NCBI GenBank assembly: GCA_973895155.1
Contig: OZ316897.1
Coordinates: 62,001-126,000, forward strand
DNA length: 64,000 nt
From: Marsupella aquatica
Taxonomy: Eukaryota; Marchantiophyta
Direction: 5' to 3'
Shown here piece after piece: positions 21,789-33,764 of this stretch. The number at the start of each line of letters is the position of its first letter. Positions within the stretch are counted from its first letter, which is position 1. The notes below the pieces were generated by a model. It saw nothing but the letters and a program-made list of their open reading frames with translations. It was not told the origin of the DNA and searched no databases. Position numbers and translations under genes: made by a program.

Positions 21789-23657
21789 CTAGGCTATTTC
21801 ACCCAACCACTTCTTTCTCTCCTTCTCTCTCTGCTTGGCACTTAATTCCAATGTTCGGATATACTCCACCCTCTCCAGGTTTTGCTGCTCCAACTTTTGT
21901 AACGCTTCAAAAGTCAGTGTGAGCTGCTGGGTAGTTTCTTTTAGCGACTTCTCTATCACTGTTATCATCTGAGAGGTATGACCTGCACATTGAGAGTGAG
22001 TATGGCGCACTTTAGCAAATTCATCTTCTACTTGCAGCCGCTTCTCCTTTTCTTCTTCATATTGGCCTGAAGCCTCCTTGCTCGCTTTTTGGGCCTCCTT
22101 CAATTGTGCATTCAACTCTCTGCCCTCTTCTTCAAAGGCAGCTACATACCGACTCAATTCTTCTGCCTTTGTGGTATTCTGAGCGTGTTGCTTCTCTGCT
22201 TCCTTCCGGACAGTTGTCACTTCCTCTATCAGCAAAGTAATCCTTGCCTCTTTTTCTTGGGACTTCATCTCCTGCTCATACAACATTTGTTCTCGTATCT
22301 CCACCTTCTCATTGAGGAGTCTCACCATCTCCTTGTTTTCCTTCAGCAAACTCTCCAACTTCTCAATCCTCTCTTGGAGCTTAAGGTTGGTGTTGGCGCT
22401 TCTGAACAGATCTTCTTCCTGCTGCTTTGCCTTTTCTCTCTCTCTTACCCCAGTTTCTGCTTCGAGTGCACAAATGTGAGCCAACCCGCACACTTCCTTG
22501 GCTTGATGTAACCACAAACGCTTGTCACTTCCTACAGGGAAGGGTCGATTAATAAACTTCATCCTCTGCTCAAAGGAGGTGAGCTCAGACAGAACAACAT
22601 TTGATAACAACTCTGTCAACACTGGTTGATGGTATACATAATCAGATTGGGCAGTGGATGTCACAGCTTCTTCTTCCTCTTCGACCGGGATTATCACTCT
22701 CCTTTTCTTTCTTTTCAAGGACTTAACACACGCATTCCCCTTTATCCTCAATGTACGTAATCCTTGTGCGCCTTCTTCATCAGAATTGTCCACTTCATCT
22801 GCACTGCTTGAGACCAGGCCCGAGACCAGGGATCCCTTTGGGGCATAGAGTCTCGGATTATCTTCTTCCCCATCCTCGCTCTCCGACTCCTCCTTTTCTT
22901 CTTCCTCCTGGTTTGCCTCCTCTCGCTCCTCTGAATCGCTATCCTGCAAGGAGATTATTGTGACCGCGGTTGTGATCCTATCGGCAGTGAGGGCGTGGTC
23001 CATCACTACGCTTAATACATATGCACAAATTGACGGAAACAATGGTAGCCCCTTCCTGGTTATAACACTTGCAAGGTTGCGCTTCCATATCAGCAATGGG
23101 TGAAGAGTTCCATCTAATACTCTCTTGGCAACTGATAGTTGCTCTGGCGTTACATAATGGTACCCACTCTTGAGGATTACCCATTTAGTAAAGAACTCCA
23201 CATACTTGCGGACCTCTTGGTTTGTCATAACGCCATATTGGACCTTCTTCTCATGCTGGAGCTCTCCTCCTTGTTTTAGGAAGGCACTCATCTCTCTTCC
23301 CGTAAGTGCCTCAATTGGATAGTCAGCTGGTAGGCTGTCTGGGGCGAAAATCCCAAACAAAGTCGCTAATTCCTTGTTGGGGATGCGGTAGGCTTGTGCT
23401 CTGTATGTGATAAACACTCCAGTATCTGCAAAATTGACATCCACAATATCTTTGTAAAGCTGACAAGCACGATCAATTGATACAAACCTATCAATTCGGA
23501 CAAGCCCATAGCATCGAGCCCTTTCAAATATCTCTCTGTATTCTTCAATGAAAGCCACCTCAGAGATTGAGTTCCTCAATCTTTCTTCTGGAGTTGATCG
23601 AGGTTGTTTATTTTTGGCTGGAGGGACCTCTACTCGGGTTTGATTTGGAGATGTCAT
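21789..23657 (-). CDS. 622-codon coiled-coil retroelement ORF, upstream half
   Basis: Starts at an ATG (product MTSPNQTRVEVPP). Residues 25-240 form a compact region (EYREIFERARCYGLVRIDRF, then a run of helices). A strongly acidic stretch (residues ~245-275, DSDSEEREE and similar) and a basic patch (KRKKRR) follow, and from ~400 to the end there is a long Glu/Lys/Gln coiled coil. The layout of head, acidic linker and long coiled coil resembles gag-like or plant-transposon-protein ORFs of large retroelements, and the 5' half of the SNF2 gene at 51 kb has a similar layout. The frame ends in TAG and then stays open for another 620 codons. No enzyme motif is visible. Confidence 0.5.
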   Translation of the reverse strand: MTSPNQTRVEVPPAKNKQPRSTPEERLRNSISEVAFIEEYREIFERARCYGLVRIDRFVSIDRACQLYKDIVDVNFADTGVFITYRAQAYRIPNKELATLFGIFAPDSLPADYPIEALTGREMSAFLKQGGELQHEKKVQYGVMTNQEVRKYVEFFTKWVILKSGYHYVTPEQLSVAKRVLDGTLHPLLIWKRNLASVITRKGLPLFPSICAYVLSVVMDHALTADRITTAVTIISLQDSDSEEREEANQEEEEKEESESEDGEEDNPRLYAPKGSLVSGLVSSSADEVDNSDEEGAQGLRTLRIKGNACVKSLKRKKRRVIIPVEEEEEAVTSTAQSDYVYHQPVLTELLSNVVLSELTSFEQRMKFINRPFPVGSDKRLWLHQAKEVCGLAHICALEAETGVREREKAKQQEEDLFRSANTNLKLQERIEKLESLLKENKEMVRLLNEKVEIREQMLYEQEMKSQEKEARITLLIEEVTTVRKEAEKQHAQNTTKAEELSRYVAAFEEEGRELNAQLKEAQKASKEASGQYEEEKEKRLQVEDEFAKVRHTHSQCAGHTSQMITVIEKSLKETTQQLTLTFEALQKLEQQNLERVEYIRTLELSAKQREKERKKWLGEIA

Positions 23658-23693
23658 TGTGAAATCTTTACAAATGAAGGTAGTTCAGTCAAC

Positions 23694-24065
23694 TTATCCA
23701 CTTCGCAAACATTCGGAACATCCTTCCTTCCTAAAGATTTCAATGGGGCGCTCGCACTGTGGAAACTCTAATATACTTGGCAAACATGTTGGTCTCATAG
23801 ATTGAAGTGGTTTCAACGATGGCACGGTCAATTGAATAGCGGACGGTGGTCTTAGTGTCTTAGTGCCTTTCCTTTTATGGTGTTTGAATCCTCTTCCTCC
23901 TACGACTTGGAGCAATAGCTTCCCTCGTTCCACTTCCTTCTGTATCCAAACAATGATGACTCTTCTTCTCTTGAATGGAGACTGAGGGTACAATCCCTCT
24001 TGTGATGATATTCGCTTGAATGGAGAGGGTACAATCCTGACACTGTTCATTTTCTTGTCGGCCAC
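23694..24065 (-). CDS. Small basic leader ORF of the retroelement
   Basis: A 123-codon frame just upstream of the 622-codon ORF. It opens with a GTG; the first ATG is codon 6. The product is basic and contains a short internal repeat (SPFKRISSQEG, then SPFKRRR). It has no recognised domain. It may be leader sequence rather than a translated gene. Confidence 0.2.
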   Translation of the reverse strand: MADKKMNSVRIVPSPFKRISSQEGLYPQSPFKRRRVIIVWIQKEVERGKLLLQVVGGRGFKHHKRKGTKTLRPPSAIQLTVPSLKPLQSMRPTCLPSILEFPQCERPIEIFRKEGCSECLRSG

Positions 24066-26904
24066 CCTTTTGTCCTATATCTCATGAAGTTGGGTACACC
24101 CCACACAACATACAAACCGTTAAAAGTTTCTGACAATTAACTTAGTTGTACTTAGACAATACTTTAATATATAAATCATGACTTGTTAATCATTAATTAT
24201 GCTTTATTATCTCTCTTTGCAACACTATTAGGGGGTCACACATTACACACAACTTATAAAAAAGGAGATTGAACTAAAAAAGAACAAACTATATGACCAA
24301 AGGATAGACTCTCAATCTAGGGGATCTTTCCGCAAGCCACCTAATGTAGAATAGTTTTCATTACTTAGATAGTTTGCACTACTATATATTATTCACAACT
24401 ATATTATATCTCAAATATATGTTTCTTGAAGAAGTGTGTTATAATTCCACTCCTCTCAATTAGTTGTTTATTTTAATATATGTACTAGAAAGCTTAATTT
24501 CTACTCAATTAGTAGTTTAATGTATGCTAGTAGAACATTATGGACCATATTAGACTCTCAAAACTCAAGCTAAAAGCCCTTATTTTCCTGGTCATATATT
24601 ATGCAGAAGATTGCAAAAATCACATCACTTTGGATGAGGTAATTAATTTCTCCTATATTTTCACTAAAATTTGTAAAATTATCTTATCATAACAATCTAC
24701 GATACCATCAAAATTTTGACCATAAATAATAGCCTTTGATAACTTGAGTTAGAGTTAATATTACATACATTAATTATACTCAAACAAGGCCTAAAAAATG
24801 TAACTAGGGGGCCCACGAACTAATTCCAAATACTCTTTTAGCTCCAATGCACTATCTTTAAAATTTGAAATATTATGGTATCTCCTCAAAACAACAAGCT
24901 GTAAGACTCTAATGCATATACTGAAATCTCTTGTTTAGACTCTATTAGGACATCAAAGCCCAGCCGTAACTCAGTTATAGCTTAGGACATAAATCATTTT
25001 TATGGCCTGGAAGTAACTTCTTATGGGGTACCTACAAAGGTGCCCCGCAAGTCTCATACATCATAAAGTTTTATGTCCGTAGGGTGAAGACCATATGTTT
25101 TAAGAGAAGTCGCCCCGGCACTAGTCACTAGTGCAAAGCCTGCCCGGCACAAGTGGCCCCTACGATGATCCCAGTGATGGAATGAGGGGTGAACTGAGTG
25201 TATTTTCCCCACTCACGAATTTGGGCAGCTCCTCTGAAATTCTTGATGAAATCCATCTGGGCATCACACTTAGGTCCACATTCATCAATATCGTTGCTGT
25301 TTGTCCTGAATTCGTAGTCAATGCACTATTGGGGTGAGGAAGAGATTCCCTCCAATCTTATTTAATGATGAGAGCCGCATAGGTGACGGTGAGCAAGCTC
25401 ATTGACATGGCTGCTACGTCGAGCTGTGAATTGTGGTGATGGATGGTTGTCTCCCAAAATTGTTCTACAGGCACTCTCGAGCAAGGAATTCTTCTAATTG
25501 TTTGCTACTTGTTATGCCATATTACATGAATTTAGTTTTGACAAAGAACAAACAGTTCTGAAACCGAGATTCTACGGGGAATAGAAATTGTTTGCTCTTG
25601 GATGTCCTTTGCTCATTTTAACAGACTTTCAAACAATGGATTTGATTTTAGAAGTATGTTGGTGACAAATCCCCACATGTAACAATCTATTGCACATCAC
25701 ATGAAACTAAAATGCTAATCTCTGTGCAAGCGCAATTGAACAACTACTGTTTTTTACTCATCTCTACTTCAATGTTGGTGTCTCTATTAGCTTTGAGTGC
25801 TTAATTTCAGAGTCTCTCTTAGCTTTGAGTGCAGAATTGTGACTACGCCTGTCGAAATAGTTTCGAGGCGCTCAATTGTCTCAGAAGTTATTAAATTCCT
25901 AGGTTCAACACAGTGGCAAAAGTTACGACGATGCGCCGTCCAAATTTCTGCTGTTCTGATTCTGGCCAACGCTTTCTATTCTGGATTTGATTGCCACTAC
26001 ATTTACTTTGTTGCTAAGACCAAAAATCTCTCTTGAAGACTCATTGACAGCCTACGATGGTGATGACACCTGCAACTTTGTCACCATCCTTAAGATTCTT
26101 TTCTACCCCATAACTAGTTCTTACAGGACGTGTCAAAGTACCTGATCAACTTCTGCCCTTAAAATTCCCGTAACTTTGTTTTACGGCTATTTGAAAGAGG
26201 GACTGACAGTGGACAGGGCTTATGGCTGTGTTTTGACACGCCCTATTGGCACTCTTGTTTGGTACTCTCATCCGAAGAGATCTAGTACAAAAGTTTATGG
26301 CTTTCTATGTCACTTCCCGATCAAATTTGTTCATTGCTCTGACTTGCATTGTTCAATTTAAACTGTGTATTCAACTTAACTGAACATCAGGACATGGAAC
26401 ACATTATGTACAATAATTATGCACAAGCACACAACCAAGAATGTGTGTCCAGACCAACTTATAACACTAAGTTCTCTCAAAGATCAGCCAAAAATCTTCA
26501 AATGAATGTAATTAATCTCCAAAATGTAGTTCAATAGCTCTCCTCTAGACTAACAGGCCCTTTCTTAATCTTGGCCAGTTGGACCTCTCTCTCTGAGTCT
26601 CTCTCTCTCTCTTGGATGAAGCCATTGTCGACAACTTAACTAGAAGGAAGAGATTTTTGTCCACTTATCAGTCATTTGCAAACCAATCTCTTCATCACTA
26701 ACGATGAAGGTAGGGATTTTCTGATTGCTCAATGAATGAATGAGGGGGTCTCAACCTTCCTTTGACCCTAAATGCATGCTCCCTTCCTCCTCTTCCACAA
26801 ACTTTGCTTTCATCTCCCTCATCCATCCGTACTTGCACGACCATGAGAAATTTCACTCCTTGGTGGCATTCACTCATTCGAGGCTTGACACAGGGTATGG
26901 TCCT
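24066..26904. other. AT-rich non-genic stretch
   Basis: No coding region of note is present, and frames over 60 codons are scattered and unrelated. A perfect inverted repeat GCACTAGT-C-ACTAGTGC lies at 25118-25134. The stretch separates the retroelement from the 3' end of the telobox Myb gene. Confidence 0.4.
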
Positions 26905-29900
26905 TTAATCCTTTAAATCTTTTGTTTGAAGGTTTCGCCACTTGTCTTTCAGATCAATCTGTGTCAAAGTCAATAAAACATGATAGATGAGCATGCAATT
27001 TGTCTTGTGTGCAAGGGTAAATACAGTAATACAAAAAGCAGGATATAACCATAGAAGACTTACTTCAGACCGGTCAATGAAGTGTGCACCCTCGGCAGCA
27101 AGAATTCGACTCCACTTGCCTGGTCCAAACCTGAAATTAACCTTGGCTTAGAAAACCTCTTGTTCTTAGAGAAAAACACCAATTAATACCAGCTAGGTAA
27201 GATATTACGTCAATGCATTTTGATTGATAAGTCATAGGTTCACTACTTGCCTGCGGACTGCCTGTTTGAGACAATTTGTTTCCTCTTTAGACCACCTTTT
27301 AGTTGCCCTACGAACACGTATTAGACCATTGGGGCCTTCTTTCATGACTGCCCGGGTGATCAATTTGGAATTTTGTATTCCAATACAATCTTGATGCAGC
27401 CTCAACCTCTTAGATGACGGGCTGGACGTATCCTCCTTCCCTGTGCCCTGCAAAGACATCCAATTTGTAATACTCCAGCAAGGATTGCAAACATTACAAA
27501 ATACAGTACATCTTCCATACTGTACAAGATAGATGTTGTTGTCACCAATGATTAAAAACAAGAAGTTTCCTGCGGACCACCTCACCTTGGCACTCGAAGT
27601 TGCTAGATTGCCCTCCTCTGCTTTGTCTTTGGATTGGAACGGGGTGATTAGGGACCGAGAAGCAGGATTTAGCAAATCTATAATTCGTTTTCTCCCTAAG
27701 TTCTTCCCCATTTCACAAATGCCTTTGTAATTCTCACTCTGTGGGGCTGGAAGCTCAACTAATCTCTGTTCTTCCGGATGAATTAGGTGTTGGACTTCAT
27801 TTGATGATTGTTGCATTTTGCTAGTAGTAATTCCTCTGTTGAGCATATTAACCTCTGTGCTCACCTCCCTGGGCCCTCACTCTTACTATATAAAGTGAAC
27901 CCCCCTGAGAACAGACACCCCCCATGTACCCCTTCTTAATATTTTTGTTCACAAAAAAAATCCCCTTGTTAATATAAAAATATTAACTTTTCCTATTAAA
28001 TTTTATCCTTTTGTAAATTATAATATAGTTTTTCAAGGAATTGAAAACATCATTGAATTTTTAAAATTGCAAATATCATACTGAAATAGATAAGACTTTA
28101 TTTTGCATAGGGGACTTGTATGTTACGCCTTTGTTTAGGGTACATATTTTATATAGTTAAACAAAATTAGTACCAGAGAATTATAGTTCTTCCTGTAGTA
28201 TACAGACAAGCATGGCTGCACTATCCTCTCAGTGTTCCTAAAGCCCACGAAACCAAACTTGCCTTATGACGACAAATAATTAAATATCTGATTTACTATA
28301 TGAACATGTGCGCAAGTAAAGTGATGACATGTGTGCCAACCATATAGTGACATGTGTACTTGGCATTTTGGGTACCCTTGCATAAGATTAATCTGACATG
28401 TATTTGATAAGAGCCTTATTACTAATATTGTGCTGAATATATATACATGGATGTTGCCTACTTTAAAAACTATTATAAAAATTAGTTTGCATTACATTAA
28501 AAACACCCTTGCGATGTTCGCACGTCCTCCCTGTATTAGTAACACTTAGGGCCCAGGGGCTCACCTCTGTCACAAAAAGAACACCACATTAGAGACTTCA
28601 ATTCTCCATCAACAGCACATACAAAGACCTAGGAGTCTGAAACTACTCTATACACTATCAATCTGAACTAATCAATGCTAGTTCTAGTGCAATTTTGGTC
28701 AAACTGTAAGACTACATATGAGTTGAACTATGACATTGGTGAGCACTACATACCATACACTGGTTGGGAGGATGCCTGCTTTGGCAACAATACAGGCGCC
28801 ATGATCTGCTGGTTGGCCACCTCCAAAGGAGCTCCTTCATTCTCATCTATCAAATTCTCTTTACCTGTTCCAATCTCCACCCGCCTTTTTCTATAGTGAT
28901 TCAATTTAGACTGCAAATACAACCATCCAATTAACGGAAATGATATTTCTCCACCACAATATGTATATTCACAATGACTTGCAGCAAACAACAAATCAGT
29001 CCCACCTTTTACCAAATCTGATAGCTAGTGAGAGAAGACAAGGCCCAAACATTGTTAAAACAATGCATCTGTCTCCTAGCCTGTGAGTGCGGGACAAAAC
29101 CAATGGAAAAATCCCAAATTTTTTGTGCACCACTCCATCGAGCGGTGCAAATTAAACCAACTATTTAATAAGACATTTAAGAAAACAATCCTTTGGAGGA
29201 GGAGGGGAAGGGAGAGAATCATGAGCTAAGTTACCCAAGGTTGATCCAAATAAATACCTGAAGCTCAACTCGGACTTCCTCGGCAACACTTTCATACTTG
29301 TCTTTCAAAGTATCCACATCCCTACGAACTGAGGCCAAGGTGGTCACCATCATTTCATTCCTCTGTAGGAGTAGCTCCAACTTGACACCTATTGTGTTGT
29401 TTGCCTCTACTTGCATCCTCAAGTTGGTCAGTATTGTTTCGTTCCTCTCTGTCTGTAACTCCAAGGTGGTTGTCATCTTCTCATTCCAGTCTCTCTGGCG
29501 CTCTTTCTCTATTTTCAACTCACCTACAACCTCCATCAAGCACAGGCATGATGTACAACAAGATCTGACTGTTTTTGAAGCTTCTGAAATGCTCAAGGGG
29601 AATACATTCTTTAGTGTGAATATGTCAGAGTGCTCCAGCAACTCCGTACCAGTTGTTGTCAACTCGATACCAAATTTTGTCTTCAATTTTCCCTGTTCTC
29701 TATCCTCTGTTCCAGGCGTTGCTTCCGCTTCGCCCAATGTCTTCCCTGATATTTCATGTTCTTTACCCCCCGACAGAGGTTTTGTCTCTTGAAGACTCAA
29801 TGTCTTCATGGACGTTGCATGATCTTCATGGATTATCCCAACCTTTGTCACCATCTCATTGTCACAAGCTCGATTGAACAAAGAACCATCTTGGTGTCCG

Positions 29901-30820
29901 TTCACAAAAGAACCATCTTGCTGACCTTGCGGCTCTGCTCCACTAGTTGAGAATAGCCCAAGAAGTCCTCCACTGCTACATGGATCACCCTCATGCACAC
30001 TAGAAACAACAGTTCCTTTGGCATGTCCTGACATTGCATCATCGTCGTTCACAATTTGCAGATGCATTGTGAGATGTTTTTGTCCTGTGCAGTTCTCCTC
30101 CATCCCGTGGTTTTCCACTCCATGATGCTCCACACCCACTTGAGTAGATGTTTTCCAATGGAATACTTGTGGCCTTGGCAAAGACACAATTGAAGGGGAC
30201 TTCTCACTCAACAGAATTTGCAGATGGGATCCAAAATTGTAAGTGCAAGTCATGTTACCTTCAGAGATTTGTTTCCGGGCTCTGCAGAGGAGGTCGATCA
30301 GTCTCCCGCCAAGATATTCTCCCCAATTCTTCCTACTACTTGTTTCTTCAACTTGCTTTATCTGGCACAAAGACACATCGGCCCTGCTCCCCTTAAAGTG
30401 AAGAGCCCCCAATTGAAACTCTAGCCTCTCTCTGATTAGGGAATCTTTGCAATATTGCAATGAGTAAGAACCATTGCTGTTCCTTTTAATCCCTGCGAAT
30501 GACCTTGGATTATATCGAACTGCTTTTTGCTCAAATGGCTCCCCTGACCCTTGCAACTTGAATGTCTTCTTGGTAGAATCCAAACTCAAGTCTATTCTTC
30601 CCCCACAAACCCATGTTTCAGATTGTTCACTGTCAAAGTTCCGGATGAAATCTATCATGTCAGACTTAGAATGACTCTTAGTGTCCCAACGAACTCCCAA
30701 AACAAAATCTGCAAGCCCATTGTGCTGAAGATATTCTGAATGTTGCGCTTGACACAATGTCGTTACCACAAGTGGTGGGATAAAATAGAATGTTGGCATC
30801 GCCATAGGCTTGGAAGACAT
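26905..30820 (-). CDS. Telobox Myb (TRF/TRB-like) DNA-binding protein, six exons
   Basis: My model has exons at 29258-30820, 28754-28910, 27586-27854, 27251-27447, 27064-27130 and 26905-26958, giving 768 codons before the stop. Phases agree at every junction (0, 1, 0, 2, 0) with no internal stop. The ATG at 30820 has an in-frame TAG a few codons upstream. The last three exons build a Myb/SANT repeat: KRWSKEETNCLKQAVRR, then FGPGKWSRIL, then DLKDKWRNLQ. The DLKDKWRN word is the telobox signature of plant proteins that bind TTTAGGG-type repeats. The first exon encodes an unrecognised globular N-terminus, an acidic linker and a C-terminal coiled coil (heptad-rich, with ELQTERNETI). The Myb lies at the extreme C-terminus, only five residues after the telobox. 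The intron between exons 4 and 5 (27131-27250) needs a GC donor (AG then GCAAGT). A nuclear telomere- or promoter-binding role is inferred from the family. Confidence 0.75.
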
Positions 30821-30984
30821 CGTTGTCCCTTCTTCCCACTAGTAGGCATGTACACCAAACCTCTGGTGGCACACTATCTTGGTTTGATATCAGTTTGATA
30901 TGTAGACAAATGTCATGCTAGACTGTGGTGACAATGAGAATGGTCGTGCTCCCCAGGTTCTTACAATAGTCTACGAGCTCATTA

Positions 30985-31480
30985 CAATAGTGTCAATAAC
31001 ACCAAGTAATTAACATTCATCACCAAGAATGCTAAAAATGCATTTGAGTCAGGATATTCGGGTGCTATGGTGATTGGCGCGAATGAAATCCGCCACTTCC
31101 CCGGGAAAATTCACAATGTCTATGCACACATGAACCCACTGTCCCTACTTGTCAACCTTGGGTTCAACTAGAAAGAATTGTAGGGAACTAGATCCAGAGG
31201 CACATAGACATGTACAGTAATAAATCTGGTGTACAGTGTCAATAACACCAAGTAATTAACATCCATTGCTCAAAATGCTAAAATGCATTTGAGTCCAGAT
31301 ATCCGGTTACTATGGTGATAGGCACAAATGAAATCCACCACTTCGAGGAAGATCCACAAAGTCTATGCACGCAGGAACCCATGTACTGTCCCTACCCATC
31401 AACCTTGGTTCAACTAAAAACAATTGTAGGGGAACTAGATCTAGAGACACGTAGCTATGTTTTGCAATAAATCTAGTGTG
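30985..31480. repeat. Tandem duplication, about 245 bp period
   Basis: TGTCAATAACACCAAGTAAT occurs near 30989 and again near 31236. Each copy is followed by the same series of words (ATGCATTTGAGTC, AAATCC-CCACTTC, TCAACCTTGG, GGAACTAGATC). The copies differ by substitutions and small indels. Confidence 0.8.
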
Positions 31481-32587
31481 ATTCAATCCGCACAATTATG
31501 TTCAACTATTCAATCTGTACAATTATGTTTAACTACAGTATAATATTCACGCTTATTCTATGATCCAAGCCGTCACCAAAGATTTGCTCTAGAGGGATAA
31601 TAATGTGGATTCCTATGAATCACCTAACAAGAAGCGGGCACTAACTAAGTACAAGTGTCCCTAATTAAGGCTTCCATGCTTGAATTGGTCTTAGCCAATA
31701 GGAAGCAAGACCAAATTAACAATACTTTTTTGTGTCCTCATGAATACATATATTCGAAGCTCTTAATCTACCACCAATGCTCTCTCCCCTTGCACCAGCC
31801 TAGGTACTTACATTCTTGAGGAGACCCATCTAGTGTGTCTAGAATGTTATACACAAGCCAAGGGAGAAGGAATTTTTTGCCCATTCCCTTTCTTTCAGTA
31901 CACCTCTGTATGACATAAATTCCCATTGCGACATTTTCCTTTCTAGCATAGAGTGGGAGCCACACAAGGAACCACGGCTCCACCCTTTCCCATTCTTTCA
32001 GTGTGCCTTTGGTGTAGAGCAGGAGCCAAATATTGGAACTGTGTAATCCTGCACACCTCTAAGCTTGAACTCAGGCAGGCTAATTTCATAGTGTGTCGGA
32101 TTGGGATATGACAAAAAGCTAAAATCTCAGCCCACAAGATGCAGGTAATTAAGATTCCTAGTTAGAGAACCCCTCCCTAACCCTAGTACTTCCGGAATGA
32201 CATACAAACGGGCATACAAAGGCCCAAAGGAAAATGAATTTTTTGCCTTTCCCAATCTTTCAGTTCTTTTAGTGCACCTTTAGCGTAGAGCAATCCAAAA
32301 GGATGAATAGGGCGTGTCAAAGTGTTACAGTCCAAAAAAATAAATCAAAGTGTTGTGGGATTTGTATTTTGGTAGCCCATAGTGATTTTGTCTTGACTGT
32401 AATAGTGTTTTATGACCTGAGCAATTGAGTTACATCTATGCAGCTTTAACACTCCCTAATGGAATCTTGGAACTATGTAATCATGTACCTCAGAGCTTGA
32501 ACTTAGGTGGGCTAACTTCATGGTATGTACCTTTAGTATAAGGCAAACAAATAAAATTCCAGCAGACAGGATCATCCTAATTCACCA
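31481..32587. other. Non-genic stretch with diffuse repeats
   Basis: No coding signal. Loosely repeated phrases (TTTCAGT-n-GCCTTT-n-GTAGAGC; GGAACT-TGTAATC; GCTTGAACT-AGG) near 31.99-32.04, 32.26-32.29 and 32.46-32.53 kb suggest an old, diverged duplication. Confidence 0.35.
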
Positions 32588-33764
32588 TGTACAAATATTG
32601 AGGCGAGACCAAGGAAAGAACTGTACACTCCTTGGGACAAATCAATAGTAGATTTATGAAGGTGAGTACCTTAACATCAAAATCCCCCCTTTCTTCCCAC
32701 CTAGTACATGTAAAATATTCATAAATCTAATGATAAAAATTACAACTTACAACTGCATTTCGGTACTCAGATCTGAAATGGTTCGTGTACTATTTGACCA
32801 GAATTATAATTTTTACTGAATTAGAATTAAAATCTTGAAAAAATTTATGTGGATTTGTTTGCTATAGTGTGGGAAGATCTAAAAAAATTGACACCATAAA
32901 ATTGAAGTTTACACTTTATTGGATTCTTTATTATGAAATATTCTTGAACTTTTAGTTAGAAAAGTTCTTAAACTAAAGTCCTCAAGGTTTTGAAGGACAC
33001 TGTTTTTGAATGGCTATCAAAGATGTCACCTTTTGGATGTGGTTACAATTATCCCTATTTTCATTGCTCCCCGTGTGAATGAGGGTACTCTTATCTCCTG
33101 AGGGTACCCTTGTGCTTGAGGGTACTCTTATCAGTGAGGGTACTCTTATCAGCGAGGGTACTCTTATCAATGGGTACGCTTATCAATAATGGTACTTTGA
33201 TCAATAAGGGTACCCTTATCAATGAGGATACTCTTATCTCCTGAGGGTACCCTTGCGTATGAGGGTACTCTTATCAATGAGGGTACTCTTATATCAGCAA
33301 GAGTACTCTTATCAATGAGGATACTCTTATATCAGCAAGAGTACTCTTATCAATTAATGGGTACACTTATCAACAATGGTACTTTGATAATGAGGGTACC
33401 CTTATCAGTGAGGGTATTCTTATCTCCTAAGGGTACCCTTGCGTTGGGCCTTGTGCATGAGGGTACTCTTATTAATGAGGGTAATTTTATTAGTCATAGC
33501 AAGCAACAAAGCAGGCAGGGAACCCCATGAAGGCGCCCCGCACCGGCAGAAGGACTCCGAACATACTGAAAAGACCCTAAACCTCACTAGACCAACATTT
33601 TGGGTATTGCATGGACAAATACTAGCCGAAGTACATGCCTAAATTTACCTGCTCTGTTTTAGTTCCCTAAACCAGGGGTGATTTTTTTCATCAAATCCAT
33701 ACATTGTATCCTAGTTTTTTTCACACATGATGTAAACCTACATAATGTGAAAGTGGGAGAGAAG
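32588..33764 (+). mobile_element. Truncated dioxygenase-element remnant with minisatellite (copy B)
   Basis: The left part (32588-33025) matches the leader exon, splice donor, intron and first ~70 codons of the dioxygenase gene at 10.96-11.51 kb, with many disabling changes. It then switches abruptly into a GGGTACTCTTATCAATGA minisatellite and a tail ending in GTGGGAGAGAAGA. The same composite, in the same orientation and with the same tail, occurs at 40.77-42.16 kb. The composite therefore moved or was duplicated as a unit. Confidence 0.75.
33060..33490 (+). repeat. 18-bp minisatellite, copy B
   Basis: Units close to GGGTACTCTTATCAATGA repeat for about 430 bp, with variants such as AGAGTACTCTTATCAATG and GGTACTTTGATCAATAAG. 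Because the unit is 18 bp, frames stay open on both strands (GTLINE-type peptide on plus, IRVPSL-type on minus). I regard these as by-products, not genes. Confidence 0.85.

Larger units (their letters stand above)
14500..24065 (-). mobile_element. Rearranged Ty3/gypsy-type retroelement complex
   Basis: All large ORFs in this interval lie on the minus strand. In transcript order they are a small basic leader ORF, two long in-frame ORFs separated by one TAG, an integrase, an 825-codon ORF and an aspartic-protease fragment. Integrase and protease are diagnostic of an LTR retroelement. The order is abnormal, since protease normally precedes reverse transcriptase and integrase. No reverse transcriptase or RNase H core is visible, although the residues just upstream of the integrase look like the RNase H-integrase junction. 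I could not identify terminal repeats bounding the whole complex. It is best read as nested or deleted elements. Confidence 0.6.

Noticed and set aside
22089-22511. Leu-rich plus-strand frame of 140 codons
   Set aside because: It is the complement of the coiled-coil coding sequence of the minus-strand 622-codon ORF.
27448-27585. Continuous frame through this segment of the telobox gene
   Set aside because: The segment has good splice sites on both sides (AAG/GTGAGG and TTTGCAG), a length divisible by three and a different composition; it is an intron that happens to be open.
29298-29792. 164-codon plus-strand frame
   Set aside because: It lies opposite the first exon of the telobox Myb gene and shows no motif of its own.
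33222-33530. Open frame over the minisatellite (copy B), and similar frames in copy C on both strands
   Set aside because: They follow from an 18-bp repeat unit without stops; no independent coding evidence exists.
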